The notes under the pieces are model-generated. The model was not told where the DNA came from and did no database searches. It saw only the letters and a program-made list of their open reading frames with translations. A program made the translations under genes and the position numbers. From assembly GCA_947644545.1 (NCBI GenBank), contig CANRZW010000002.1:124001-188000 (forward strand): a stretch of DNA of 64,000 nucleotides, written 5' to 3'. The stretch is from an uncultured Lachnospiraceae bacterium. Its GTDB lineage: Bacteria; Bacillota; Clostridia; Lachnospirales; Lachnospiraceae. Of the stretch, positions 1 to 7,744 are shown one piece after another; the stretch's first letter is position 1; each line of letters begins with the position of its first letter.

Positions 1-469
1 AAGGCAGGAGGTCCGCTGACAGGACAGTGGAGTGATCTGTTGCGTTTTCCGTTGACTGGGAGATGACAAAGTCGGTATCTGCAGTCAGACGGGAATCGGC
101 CGTGGCGGATGCACCCGGCATACTTGTGACGATGGCATCGTTTGTGCCCGCGTCTTCTGTGACGGAAGCAAGCTCCGTATCCATGGGCAGATATCCCGTA
201 GAGGGTTCATTGTAGGCGACGGCTTCTGCGGAAACAGTGACGCTTGTGACGGCAGGCGCTGAAAGCAGGCCGGGAGCCTTCACGCTGAGCGGGCTGCTTA
301 AGGAGAAGGGGACGAGAAAGCGGACGATCACCAGTCCCCACAGAAGGGGGAAAACATAGCCCGGCAGTCTCTTTTTCAGAAACAAGCGCAGCGCCAGCAC
401 CATGAGCAGCAGCACACTTCCGTAAAGCATCATAAAATGTAAGGGCATGGAAAATCTGAAATGTAACAT
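1..469 (-). CDS. M56 (BlaR1/MecR1-like) membrane protein, N-terminal part
   Basis: The frame read on the minus strand from ATG at 469 stays open to the window edge, so only about 156 N-terminal residues are present. It opens with two hydrophobic helices (about residues 10-27 and 36-52), joined by a short basic loop, then a long Ser/Thr-rich extracytoplasmic stretch. It starts two bases after the stop of the BlaI-type repressor, which is the usual repressor/sensor-protease order. In the BlaR1 family the membrane-embedded zinc protease senses a signal and leads to repressor cleavage. The protease motif HEXXH lies outside the window, so the family call rests on topology and neighbour. Confidence 0.7.
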   Translation of the reverse strand, partial: MLHFRFSMPLHFMMLYGSVLLLMVLALRLFLKKRLPGYVFPLLWGLVIVRFLVPFSLSSPLSVKAPGLLSAPAVTSVTVSAEAVAYNEPSTGYLPMDTELASVTEDAGTNDAIVTSMPGASATADSRLTADTDFVISQSTENATDHSTVLSADLLP

Positions 470-470
470 G

Positions 471-824
471 TTATTTCGCCTCCTTGATCATACGGGAAAG
501 CCTCTCGGCATCTTCTTCCGAGATTCCCTGATTTTTCAGAAATGATGAAAAAAACAATTCACTGGAACCGCCGAACATCTTGTCGATCAGCTGCTCGGTC
601 TCACTGCGCGCCACTTCGTCTCTGGTGACCAGAGGCGTGCAGAGAAAGCCCGGATCTTCGCGGCTGACAGCTTCCTTTTCGATACACTTCTTGATCACCG
701 TGTAGGTGGTGTTCTTGTTCCAGCCGATGCGCTGTGACAGTACGTCCACGATATCGCGGGCTGATTTCGTGCCCTGTTCCCAGAGCACTTCCATGACTTT
801 CAATTCTGAGTCGAATAGTTTCAT
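471..824 (-). CDS. BlaI/MecI/CopY-family transcriptional repressor
   Basis: A 117-residue protein, the normal size for this family. Residues 1-75 are a winged helix (motif NKNTTYTVIKKCIEKEAV) and the C-terminal part is the helical dimerisation and cleavage region. A TTG at 833 is in frame but overlaps the Shine-Dalgarno; ATG at 824 lies ten bases after GGAGG at 835-839 and is the better start. The gene is followed at once by the M56 sensor-protease gene, so the two form a repressor/antirepressor operon. Two 18-bp dyads in the promoter at 900-948 are the expected operators. The inducing signal (beta-lactam, metal or other) cannot be read from the sequence. Confidence 0.88.
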   Translation of the reverse strand: MKLFDSELKVMEVLWEQGTKSARDIVDVLSQRIGWNKNTTYTVIKKCIEKEAVSREDPGFLCTPLVTRDEVARSETEQLIDKMFGGSSELFFSSFLKNQGISEEDAERLSRMIKEAK

Positions 825-899
825 AGTAATCAATCCTCCATTCTGGCTTAATTTGCCGCTTGGTCATCTTCATTCTCTATTCTGTCGATTCCAGCCTGT

Positions 900-959
900 A
901 GACTATTGTAATAGTCTGCTGATTGGTTATAGACTATCACGATAGTCTGCGCGTGTCAA
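900..959 (-). promoter_or_regulatory. blaI-type promoter with two 18-bp dyad operators
   Basis: Reading the minus strand, a perfect TTGACA (954-959) is followed 17 bases later by TAGTCT with an upstream TG. Two near-perfect dyads, AGACTATTGTAATAGTCT (900-917) and AGACTATCACGATAGTCT (931-948), are centred 31 bp apart, about three helical turns. The distal one covers the spacer and -10 and the second lies just downstream, where a BlaI/MecI dimer pair would repress its own operon. Binding is inferred from position and symmetry. Confidence 0.65.
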
Positions 960-969
960 GCAGAAAATA

Positions 970-1077
970 TTTTATAGTTAACGACATTAGAAATTTCGTT
1001 TTCGGCCTTGCAGGAGCTACCGTATATGGCTCCTGCAAGAGTTGGAAACAGAAATTTGTTATGTCGTTTACTATAGA
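970..1077. repeat. Large imperfect palindrome (about 45-bp arms)
   Basis: The arm at about 970-1017 and the reverse complement of about 1029-1077 share TATAGT-AACGACAT, AAATTTC, GTTT and the perfect 11-bp inner stem CTTGCAGGAGC/GCTCCTGCAAG. The loop is about 11 bases. No U-tract follows, so it is not a standard terminator. It sits between divergent operons. The 14-mer ATAGTAAACGACAT from its right arm (complement of 1061-1074) recurs at 19853-19866 beside another repeat. It looks like a small non-coding palindromic element. Confidence 0.6.
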
Positions 1078-1080
1078 TAC

Positions 1081-1109
1081 TTGTTATAGTCCGAATTTCC
1101 ACATATAAT
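1081..1109 (+). promoter_or_regulatory. Promoter of the response-regulator/kinase operon
   Basis: TTGTTA (1081-1086), a 17-base spacer and a perfect TATAAT (1104-1109) lie about 60 bases before the response-regulator start. A small hairpin CCACAT/ATGTGG spans the -10 region. Confidence 0.6.
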
Positions 1110-1171
1110 TTCAATGTGGCTGTATGGACTGTGTACAGTATGAGACTTGAAAGAACGGAGAAATGTGGATC

Positions 1172-1861
1172 ATGAACAGAATTCTGATTATAGATGATGA
1201 CCGGTCTCTTTTGGAGCTGCTGCAAAACTGTATGTGTGGGTTATATAAAGTGGATACGGCGTGGAATGGGCAACAGGGGCTTGATAAGCTGTCACGGACA
1301 AAATATGATCTTGTGCTGCTGGATGTGATGCTGCATGGTGAAAATGGTTTTGAAGTCCTGGGGGAAATACGGAAACTGTATGCGGTTCCTGTGATTATGC
1401 TGACTGCAAAAAATTCTCCGTCAGATAAGGTAAGCGGCCTGGAAATCGGTGCAGATGATTATGTAACGAAACCCTTTAATATGGAGGAACTGCTGGCGAG
1501 GGCTGCGTCCCAGATTCGGAGGAATACGGTGTTAAAGAATGGAATTTTACCGCAGGAAGAGATTTGTTTCGATAAGATTACGATTGTTCCGCAGATAAAA
1601 GGAATATTGAAAGAAAACAAAGAAGTGCTGTTGACCGGAAAAGAATTTGACCTGTTGTATTTTCTTGCCTCGTCTCCGAAGCGTGCTTATACAAAAAAGC
1701 AGATTTATAAGGCTGTATGGAAGAATGATTATGTCTATGACGATAATAACATTATGGCATTGGTCAGCAAGATCAGAAAGAAAATAGAAGATGATCCGGA
1801 AAATCCGAGGATAATACAGACAGTCAGGGGCGTCGGCTACCGCTTTGGAGGAGGGCAGTAA
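1172..1861 (+). CDS. OmpR-family response regulator
   Basis: A 229-residue two-component regulator. The receiver domain (1-118) has the acidic pocket D8-D10, phospho-acceptor D51 in LLDVML, T78 and K100 (YVTKPF). A trans-reg-C winged helix follows (about 130-228, ending RGVGYRF). ATG at 1163 is also possible, but GGAG at 1157-1160 would be only two bases away; ATG 1172 has eleven bases. The stop overlaps the kinase start. It probably controls the downstream antimicrobial-peptide-type ABC transporter through the direct repeat at 2808-2824; that link is inference from position. Confidence 0.9.
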   Translation: MNRILIIDDDRSLLELLQNCMCGLYKVDTAWNGQQGLDKLSRTKYDLVLLDVMLHGENGFEVLGEIRKLYAVPVIMLTAKNSPSDKVSGLEIGADDYVTKPFNMEELLARAASQIRRNTVLKNGILPQEEICFDKITIVPQIKGILKENKEVLLTGKEFDLLYFLASSPKRAYTKKQIYKAVWKNDYVYDDNNIMALVSKIRKKIEDDPENPRIIQTVRGVGYRFGGGQ

Positions 1862-2773
1862 ATGCATATGGAAATGATAGTGCTGATGATAATCTGTCTG
1901 GGTCTCATGTCATTGCTGGCAGGAATCTGCAGGCAGATTAAAAAAATCAACCAGGTATTAGATGAAATCATAAAGGGGGAAACAGATAGAAGAATCCTGA
2001 TCAGGAAACATTCCTTTTTATCAGATACCTGCTATAAGCTCAATCAGATTATGATGGATAATAAGGAACGCATCATAAAGACAAAGCGGCTGGAACGAAG
2101 GAACGAAGAGCTCATGACCGGTTTGTCGCATGATATCCGCACGCCCCTTACATCTATCATCGGTCATCTGGATGCCGTTTATTATCAATATGTTCATGGG
2201 GAAATGAACGCAGAATCTGTCCGGCAGGCAAGGGAAAAAGCATATGTCCTGAAAGAGTATCTGGACGATTTGTTTCAGTGGTTCAAGCTCAATTCCAAAG
2301 AAGAGAAAGCAGAAATGGAACCATTGGATATCGTAGAGGAAACAAGGGCTGTTTTTGCAAATTGGGTTGCAGATTTTGAACGAAATGGAGTCTCCTATGA
2401 TTTCACATCAGACATGGACGAAATACAGATCAGCGTGGACCGGGTTTTTTATGAGCGCTGTGTGAATAATCTGCTTAAGAATGCAATGGAACACAGCAGG
2501 GCTTCTAAAATCTGGATAGAGATTGTGCGGTCTGGTGTTACGGTTGTTGTGAAAGTTTGTGACAATGGCATGGGAATTTTGGAGAAAGAGATTCCATTTC
2601 TTTTTGACAGGCTGTACAGGGCGGGGGATGCCCACAGCAGCAAAGGAAGCGGTCTGGGGCTTGCGATCGTGCGGGAACTGGTTTTGATCCAGGGCGGGAA
2701 GATTTTTGTAGAACCCCAAAAGAAGGGGATTTGTTTTGCCATGGAATTTCCTTTATCAGAAAATGATACATGA
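1862..2773 (+). CDS. Sensor histidine kinase, single-helix membrane anchor
   Basis: A 303-residue kinase. It has one N-terminal membrane helix (about 5-22), a short linker, a HisKA domain with phospho-acceptor H90 in LSHDIRTPLTS, and an HATPase_c domain with N box NNLLKNAMEHS, G1 DNGMGI, F box PFLFDRLYRA and G2 GSGLGLAI. There is no extracellular sensory domain. Kinases next to peptide-resistance transporters are often of this reduced type and sense through the membrane or the transporter. It overlaps the regulator stop by one base and is followed by a strong terminator, so regulator and kinase form a two-gene unit. Confidence 0.9.
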   Translation: MHMEMIVLMIICLGLMSLLAGICRQIKKINQVLDEIIKGETDRRILIRKHSFLSDTCYKLNQIMMDNKERIIKTKRLERRNEELMTGLSHDIRTPLTSIIGHLDAVYYQYVHGEMNAESVRQAREKAYVLKEYLDDLFQWFKLNSKEEKAEMEPLDIVEETRAVFANWVADFERNGVSYDFTSDMDEIQISVDRVFYERCVNNLLKNAMEHSRASKIWIEIVRSGVTVVVKVCDNGMGILEKEIPFLFDRLYRAGDAHSSKGSGLGLAIVRELVLIQGGKIFVEPQKKGICFAMEFPLSENDT

Positions 2774-2806
2774 ACTGTTCTGCCTTCGGGCCGGGCAGTT
2801 TTTTTG
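2773..2806 (+). terminator. Rho-independent terminator after the kinase gene
   Basis: A 12-bp stem with one mismatch starts in the stop codon (AACTG...CAGTT), is capped by a TTCG tetraloop and is followed by seven T residues. It separates regulator/kinase from the transporter operon. Confidence 0.85.
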
Positions 2807-2807
2807 C

Positions 2808-2847
2808 AAGGTTTTCGTAAGGTTACAGGAGCAAAAAGTGTGATACT
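2808..2847 (+). promoter_or_regulatory. Transporter promoter with AAGGTT-N5-AAGGTT direct repeat
   Basis: AAGGTT occurs at 2808-2813 and 2819-2824, an 11-bp period typical of OmpR/PhoB-type sites. The second copy sits exactly where a -35 box would be: 17 bases later comes GATACT (2842-2847) with an extended TG. There is no consensus -35 otherwise, which fits activator-dependent transcription by the neighbouring response regulator. Confidence 0.6.
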
Positions 2848-2898
2848 ATGGAACGGCAGACAGACGTACAGGCAACGCATGAAGAAAGGGATGACGGG

Positions 2899-3825
2899 AT
2901 GATGGATAACTTTATCATTGAGACGAAAGGGCTGACGAAATATTATGGGGATACTGCAGCGGTAAAGGGTGTGGATCTCCATGTAAATAAAGGTGAAATT
3001 TATGCCCTTTTGGGAAGGAACGGAGCCGGAAAGACAACAATAATGAAAATGCTGCTGGGTTTATCCATGATATCAGAAGGAACTGTCTATATGTTCGGAC
3101 AACCTTTTGAAGGGAATAAAAGAGAATTTCTGGGGCGGACAGGGGTCATGATTGAGACACCGGGGTTTTATCCAAACCTTACGGCAACGGAAAATCTGGA
3201 AATTCTTGCTGACCTGCGGGGATATGTAAAACGGGATGCTGTAAAAGAAAGTCTGGAGAGGGTTGGGCTGCCTTATAAAGACAAAAAACTATTTTCTGCG
3301 TTTTCTCTTGGCATGAAGCAGCGGCTGGGGATTGCAGCCGCCATGATCCATGATCCGGAAGTCCTGATACTGGATGAGCCGATTAATGGACTTGATCCGA
3401 TCGGGGTAATGGAAACAAGGAATTTTATCAGGGAGCTTGCGCAGGACTGTGGGAAAACGATTCTGCTGTCAAGCCATATTCTGTCAGAGATTGAGCTTTT
3501 GGCAGACAGGATAGGAATTATTGACAAAGGAATTCTGCTGGAAGAAAGCCCTTATGAGGAATTGAAGAAAAGAAATATGCATTATATCCTGTTGTCTGTA
3601 GATTCGACAGAAACAGTGATCCATATGCTGGAAGAGGAATTTCATATCAATGATTATCGGATTATGAGGAACGGCTGCATTCAGATTTTTGATGAGGGGA
3701 TACAGACAAAGGAAATCGTCCGGTTTCTTGCAGGACGAAATATTTATGTAGATGCCATCAACAAATGCAGTGATACACTGGAAGATTATTTTAAAAGGAT
3801 AACCGGAGGTGAGGGGATTGCTTAA
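2899..3825 (+). CDS. ABC transporter ATP-binding protein, lantibiotic-protection type
   Basis: A stand-alone ATPase of about 308 residues. Walker A is GRNGAGKT (39-46), followed by the Q-loop region, signature SLGMKQR, Walker B with VLILDEPINGLDP, and switch His in SSHILSEI. The C-terminal 80 residues resemble the extension of BcrA/LanF ATPases. The frame is open back to 2848, but ATG at 2899 (or 2902) follows AAAGGG at a proper distance. It is followed by two related permeases, giving the LanFEG or CprABC layout (lantibiotic self-protection and cationic peptide resistance). The substrate is not determinable here. Confidence 0.87.
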   Translation: MMDNFIIETKGLTKYYGDTAAVKGVDLHVNKGEIYALLGRNGAGKTTIMKMLLGLSMISEGTVYMFGQPFEGNKREFLGRTGVMIETPGFYPNLTATENLEILADLRGYVKRDAVKESLERVGLPYKDKKLFSAFSLGMKQRLGIAAAMIHDPEVLILDEPINGLDPIGVMETRNFIRELAQDCGKTILLSSHILSEIELLADRIGIIDKGILLEESPYEELKKRNMHYILLSVDSTETVIHMLEEEFHINDYRIMRNGCIQIFDEGIQTKEIVRFLAGRNIYVDAINKCSDTLEDYFKRITGGEGIA

Positions 3826-4582
3826 CATATGCCGGAATGAGTTGAAGAAACTGAGACGTCAGAAGACAGCAGGGATGTTGTGGGCAGTCGGTATCCTGAT
3901 CCCTGCGTTTGGCACACTGCTCTGCATAAAAAACCAATATCCCTTCAGGAATTTGATCGGTGCGAATGTCATGTTTGGAAGTTTTCTTATGATTCCGTTT
4001 ACTTTTTCGGTCATGCTTTTAAACCTGTTTGAACTGGAGGAGAGGAATCACACATTGAAAAATATTCTGGTGATCGGCATACCTGGATGGCAGATTTTTT
4101 TATCAAAACTGGCTTCAGCCCTTGTGATTGTCGTGGTACTTTCGGGAATCTATACTGTCTATACGGTCACAGGAGGAATTTTCCTGCGGAATTATATGCC
4201 GGATGTTGTCCGCATTTTCGGGATTTATCTGGGAACGTCTCTGTGCAGCATCTGTGCAACAATGCCTGTGCTGCTTCTGATCATTTTGCTTCGAAAACGG
4301 AATCTGATTTCAATGATTGCGATTAACTGTTATGTACTCGTTGATTTTTTGTTTACATGGCAGTTGTCCATGTTTCATTGTCTTGATATGCATCTGCCTG
4401 TTTTGGCAGCATACCGTATCACCTATCCTTTTACCATTTTGGAGTATACGGATAATCTGCAGCGGGGGTTGGATATACTGTATTATCCAATGGACAGGGG
4501 CCTCTTTTTGCTGGGGGTAACAGCGGCAGTTTCCGTTGGAATCAGTCTGTGGCTTTATAAAAGACAGGAGGCCGATGTATGA
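3818..4582 (+). CDS. ABC-2 type permease, LanE/CprB-like
   Basis: About 254 residues with six predicted membrane helices and the family motif EERNHTLKNILV in the first cytoplasmic loop. The frame opens at GTG 3809, but that codon overlaps the GGAGG at 3805-3809. TTG at 3818, eight bases after it, is the probable start, so the gene overlaps the ATPase by eight bases. With the next permease it would form the membrane part of a peptide-resistance transporter driven by the ATPase at 2899. Confidence 0.82.
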   Translation: MLNICRNELKKLRRQKTAGMLWAVGILIPAFGTLLCIKNQYPFRNLIGANVMFGSFLMIPFTFSVMLLNLFELEERNHTLKNILVIGIPGWQIFLSKLASALVIVVVLSGIYTVYTVTGGIFLRNYMPDVVRIFGIYLGTSLCSICATMPVLLLIILLRKRNLISMIAINCYVLVDFLFTWQLSMFHCLDMHLPVLAAYRITYPFTILEYTDNLQRGLDILYYPMDRGLFLLGVTAAVSVGISLWLYKRQEADV

Positions 4583-5322
4583 TGAGGAGATTGATCAGAG
4601 CGGAATTAAAGAAATTGAAAAGGCAGACAATGGTTTTGATGGGATATCTCAGCATTCTCTTTTCGTTTATCATTACTTTTGCGCAGCAAATGCAGATTAA
4701 GGCAGGGGCGCCTGAATGGGAAGGGTTTGCAGAAATGTTTTTTTACAACAATGCAATGCTGTTTCTGCCGTTTACGGTATCTTTGATTGGCGGATACATG
4801 ATAGATCAGGAATATGCAAAGGATACGTTGAAAAATCTGTTGGTGATACCGGTCAGATGGCAGGATGCGGTAAAAGCGAAAGTGGCAGTCCTGTTTTTGC
4901 TGACGGTCAGAATCGCACTGTTTGAAACAGCGCTTCTTCTGGCGGCAGGCATTATGTTAAAAAACCGTCCGTCCGTGCTTATAATGGCAGGAGAATGTAT
5001 GAAAGCGTTTGCATATAACATCTGTATCACGTTAGGGATCCTGCCCGTGATTTTGTGGTTTGGAAAGAGCGGCGGAAAATATATATGGGGAAGTATACTG
5101 TCCATGCTCCTTGGTATATCCGGAGTATTTGTAGTAAATGGAAGGGCAGTTAACTGGCATCCGGTCACAGTTTGCTTCTCATTTCTGTCGGACGTTTATG
5201 GTGAAAAAACTGCAATGGGATACCTGGAGTCGGGTGTGGCAATCTTCCTGTATGGATTGCTGTGTGTGTTGGTATACCGGATTAGATATTGCAGAGGGAA
5301 CAAAGCGGTTATTTCAAAATAG
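4579..5322 (+). CDS. ABC-2 type permease, LanG/CprC-like
   Basis: 247 residues, six predicted helices, with the matching loop motif DQEYAKDTLKNLLVIP. It starts in an ATGA overlap with the previous stop and has GGAGG seven bases upstream. Its N-terminus (IRAELKKLKRQ) mirrors that of the first permease (CRNELKKLRRQ), so the two permeases are paralogues, as in LanE/LanG. No lantibiotic precursor or modification genes are visible, so resistance rather than self-immunity is the likelier role. Confidence 0.82.
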   Translation: MMRRLIRAELKKLKRQTMVLMGYLSILFSFIITFAQQMQIKAGAPEWEGFAEMFFYNNAMLFLPFTVSLIGGYMIDQEYAKDTLKNLLVIPVRWQDAVKAKVAVLFLLTVRIALFETALLLAAGIMLKNRPSVLIMAGECMKAFAYNICITLGILPVILWFGKSGGKYIWGSILSMLLGISGVFVVNGRAVNWHPVTVCFSFLSDVYGEKTAMGYLESGVAIFLYGLLCVLVYRIRYCRGNKAVISK

Positions 5323-5496
5323 AAGGAAACATAAGATCGTAACAGAGAAGCCGAAGGCTGAACTGTTACATAAGATCCGATTTTCGCAGGCTGACAGGAT
5401 GTTTTTCTTTTCAGAGTGTGCTATGATAGAAAGGCCGGATGTACGTAGTGGGAAAGTAAGCCGGACGATGACAGCGAAGGGAGGACGGACAGGCCA
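5323..5496 (+). promoter_or_regulatory. Leader of the LytTR regulator: repeats and extended -10
   Basis: ACATAAGATC occurs twice (5329-5338 and 5368-5377). GTAACAG (5339-5345) and CTGTTAC (5363-5369) form a dyad enclosing the smaller GCCGAAGGC. Downstream is an extended -10, TGC-TATGAT (5419-5427), with no good -35, suggesting an activated promoter. What binds is unknown. Confidence 0.4.
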
Positions 5497-6288
5497 ATGC
5501 TGCATGTTATCATATGTGACGACGAGGCGGCTTCGCTCTCTTTTCTGGAAACCCTGGTCAGAGAGTGGGCGGCGGGGAGAAAATGCGGGATCGCTGTCAC
5601 GCCGTGCAAAAGCGCGGAGCAGTTTCTGTTTAACAGGGAAGACTGGGAAGAAGCGGATATTATGCTTCTGGACATTGACATGCCGGGGATGAACGGTATC
5701 AGTCTGGCCCGCAGGCTGCGGCAGGAAGGGAAGCGCGTTCAGATCATCTTTGCGACGGGGCTTGCGGATTATGTGCTGGAAGGCTATGATGTGGAGGCCG
5801 TGTCCTATCTGATCAAGCCGGTGGAGCGGGAGAAGCTCTTTGCCTGTCTTGACCGGGCGAAGGAGCGGTGCGGGCAGGAAGAACCGGTTCTGCTGCTGGA
5901 TCTGGCAGGGGGTACGGCGCGGGTCAGACTGGCGCAGATCTGTTATCTGGAAAGCGATGCCCACGACACGCAGGTGCATTGTGTCCATTCTGCTTACAGC
6001 ATGGAAGAAGAGCCACCGCAGGCAAAGAGCCGGACTGTTCAGGAAACAGAAGTAAATGCGGTCACGACAGAGACAGTGCGCTGCCGGACGGGGATCCGGG
6101 AGCTGGAAGAGCGGCTTGCGCGTTACGGCGGCTTTTTCCGGATTCATCGCTCTTATGTGGTGAATCTGGCCTATGTCAGCCGGATCACCAGAAAGGATGT
6201 GCTGATGGACAGCGGGGAAACGCTTCCGGTCTCCCGTAACAGGTGGGAGGCGCTCAACAGGGCATATCTTAACTATTATAAAAAGTGA
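5497..6288 (+). CDS. LytTR-family (AgrA-like) response regulator
   Basis: 263 residues. The receiver domain has D8-D9 and phospho-acceptor D59 (LLDIDMPGMNG) and the conserved K in YLIKPV. The C-terminal LytTR DNA-binding domain (from about 130) ends in RIHRSYVVNL and the SGETLPVSR strand. About thirty residues (around 168-197) are inserted in LytTR between its first strand (ICYLES) and the GIRELEERL helix. It is followed by a GHKL-type kinase, so this is an Agr/ComDE-like pair. Probable targets are the TTTCGTG repeats at 7566-7613 upstream of the two ABC exporter genes. Confidence 0.88.
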   Translation: MLHVIICDDEAASLSFLETLVREWAAGRKCGIAVTPCKSAEQFLFNREDWEEADIMLLDIDMPGMNGISLARRLRQEGKRVQIIFATGLADYVLEGYDVEAVSYLIKPVEREKLFACLDRAKERCGQEEPVLLLDLAGGTARVRLAQICYLESDAHDTQVHCVHSAYSMEEEPPQAKSRTVQETEVNAVTTETVRCRTGIRELEERLARYGGFFRIHRSYVVNLAYVSRITRKDVLMDSGETLPVSRNRWEALNRAYLNYYKK

Positions 6289-6305
6289 GAGCGTAAAAGA
6301 ATCAA

Positions 6306-6337
6306 CGAATAAGGGAATAAACGAATAAGCGAATAAG
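6306..6337 (+). repeat. 8-bp tandem repeat, four units
   Basis: CGAATAAG, GGAATAAA, CGAATAAG, CGAATAAG lie head to tail in the 67-base gap between regulator and kinase genes, ending at the GGGAGAGG that may act as the kinase Shine-Dalgarno. Copy-number change would alter leader length and possibly kinase translation. Confidence 0.6.
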
Positions 6338-6355
6338 GGAGAGGCAGAACTCCGG

Positions 6356-7573
6356 ATGGAACAGGAAATTTTCCAGCTGCTGTGGCTGGGGTGTTATTGG
6401 TATTATATAGAGCAGATGGGAAGCATGGAGAAGGGAATCGGGAAGCGTGCGTTGGGCATTTGCCTGACGGGTGCGGTTTTGGCTTGTTCTTTTTTCGTGC
6501 CGTTGTTCGGGGTAAAATTCCGGGCGGCAGCGGCGTGGATTCTGATCGCCGGAATCCTGACGCTGTACGATTTGTTTTTTGATGCGGAAGCCTTTGTACG
6601 GCAGGGGTGGCGGATTCTGCTGCCGGGCCTGTGTATTGCAGTGGGAATCCTGGCAGTGGAAGCCGAGGAGATTTTTGTGCTGCACGGCGGGATCATGCTT
6701 GTGTTTCTGCTTCTGCTGGGGAAGAAGCGGGAAAGCCTCAGGCTGTGGAACGGCGTGCTGCTTGTGGCGGCCTACGGCATCATAGGGGCTTTTCTATGGC
6801 TGCTTGGCTGTACGGGGCAGGTGGAGACGACAGCGCTGCCGCGCAGTATCTTTCTGTGGGGCGGCATTGTGTTGGAGGCGCTTTTGTTTCTGGCGGTGGA
6901 GGGGACACTTTTTTCTTATAAAAAGGGGTTTGACTTCCGCACGGAACAGTTCCGGTCGGAGCTGATGGAACACCAGTATGACGAGATCAAGAGCGTCTAC
7001 ATGGATATGCGGGGATGGCGGCATGACTACCATAACCATATGCAGGTGATGAAAGCGCAGCTCGCGCTGGGGAACACGGAGGAGATGGGTGCCTATCTAG
7101 ACCAGCTGGAGCGGGAACTGGACCGGGTGGATACCTTTATCAGATCCGGCAATCTGATGGTGGATGCCATTCTGAACAGCAAGCTGACGCTGGCCAGACG
7201 GCAGGAGGTTGCCGTGAACTGCAGCGCGAAGGCGCCGGAAAGGCTTTCCGTGGAGGATGTGGATCTTTGTGTCATTCTGGGAAATCTGCTTGACAATGCG
7301 CTGGAAGCCTGTGTCCAGGTGGAGAAGGAGAAACGGTTTCTTCGTCTCTATCTGACGGTCAACAAGAGTCAGCTGTACTTTTCCGTGCAGAATGCGGCGA
7401 AGGAGGAACCGGATTTCGAGGCCAGCCGTTATATCAGCAGAAAACGGGGCAACCACGGTCTGGGCATGAAGCGGGTAAAGGCGGCGGTGGATAAGTACGA
7501 CGGTTATCTTAACCTGGCCAACGAGCCGGGGATCTTTGCGGCGGAAGTGACCATGCCGCTGTCACTTTCGTGA
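6356..7573 (+). CDS. GHKL-domain sensor histidine kinase (AgrC-like)
   Basis: 405 residues. The N-terminal 190 residues hold about six hydrophobic helices. A dimerisation region with phospho-acceptor motif RHDYHNHMQ follows (around residue 222), then an HATPase_c_5 domain with GNLLDNALEAC and GNHGLGMKRV. The architecture is that of AgrC/ComD-type peptide-sensing kinases. No small autoinducer-peptide gene or AgrB peptidase was found next to it, so the signal is unknown. A start at ATG 6356 is preceded by a rather distant GGGAGAGG; internal ATG 6419 is an alternative. Confidence 0.85.
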   Translation: MEQEIFQLLWLGCYWYYIEQMGSMEKGIGKRALGICLTGAVLACSFFVPLFGVKFRAAAAWILIAGILTLYDLFFDAEAFVRQGWRILLPGLCIAVGILAVEAEEIFVLHGGIMLVFLLLLGKKRESLRLWNGVLLVAAYGIIGAFLWLLGCTGQVETTALPRSIFLWGGIVLEALLFLAVEGTLFSYKKGFDFRTEQFRSELMEHQYDEIKSVYMDMRGWRHDYHNHMQVMKAQLALGNTEEMGAYLDQLERELDRVDTFIRSGNLMVDAILNSKLTLARRQEVAVNCSAKAPERLSVEDVDLCVILGNLLDNALEACVQVEKEKRFLRLYLTVNKSQLYFSVQNAAKEEPDFEASRYISRKRGNHGLGMKRVKAAVDKYDGYLNLANEPGIFAAEVTMPLSLS

Positions 7574-7613
7574 ACGGTCTGTGCATTTCGTGTAAAAAAG
7601 AATACATTTCGTG
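7564..7613 (+). promoter_or_regulatory. LytTR/ComE-like operator: three TTTCGTG repeats
   Basis: CACTTTCGTG, GCATTTCGTG and ACATTTCGTG place the TTTCGTG core at 7566, 7586 and 7607, spaced 20 and 21 bp (two helical turns). LytTR regulators of the ComE type bind direct repeats of similar sequence and spacing. The array starts in the kinase stop region and precedes the ABC exporter operon. Confidence 0.55.
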
Positions 7614-7641
7614 CGGGAATCTCCTTTGATGGGGATTCTTG

Positions 7642-7724
7642 TTTTATCATATAGGAAATTTCGATGAATTTCCTATATGATAAAAGCAATGATCGCACTG
7701 CGGCGGAACGGGATGATGTCGCTG
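7642..7724. repeat. Structured dispersed repeat, family A copy 1
   Basis: A perfect 19-bp inverted repeat (7642-7660 / 7667-7685, arms TTTTATCATATAGGAAATT) is followed by a second weaker hairpin (TGCGGC...GTCGC). The span from 7649 aligns with 47255-47328, including TATAGG, ATTTC, GAATTTCC, GATC, TGCGGC, GAA, GG and CGCTG in order. It lies in the leader of the ABC exporter operon. Confidence 0.6.
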
Positions 7725-7744
7725 GAGCGACCCGCCGCAGGCGG

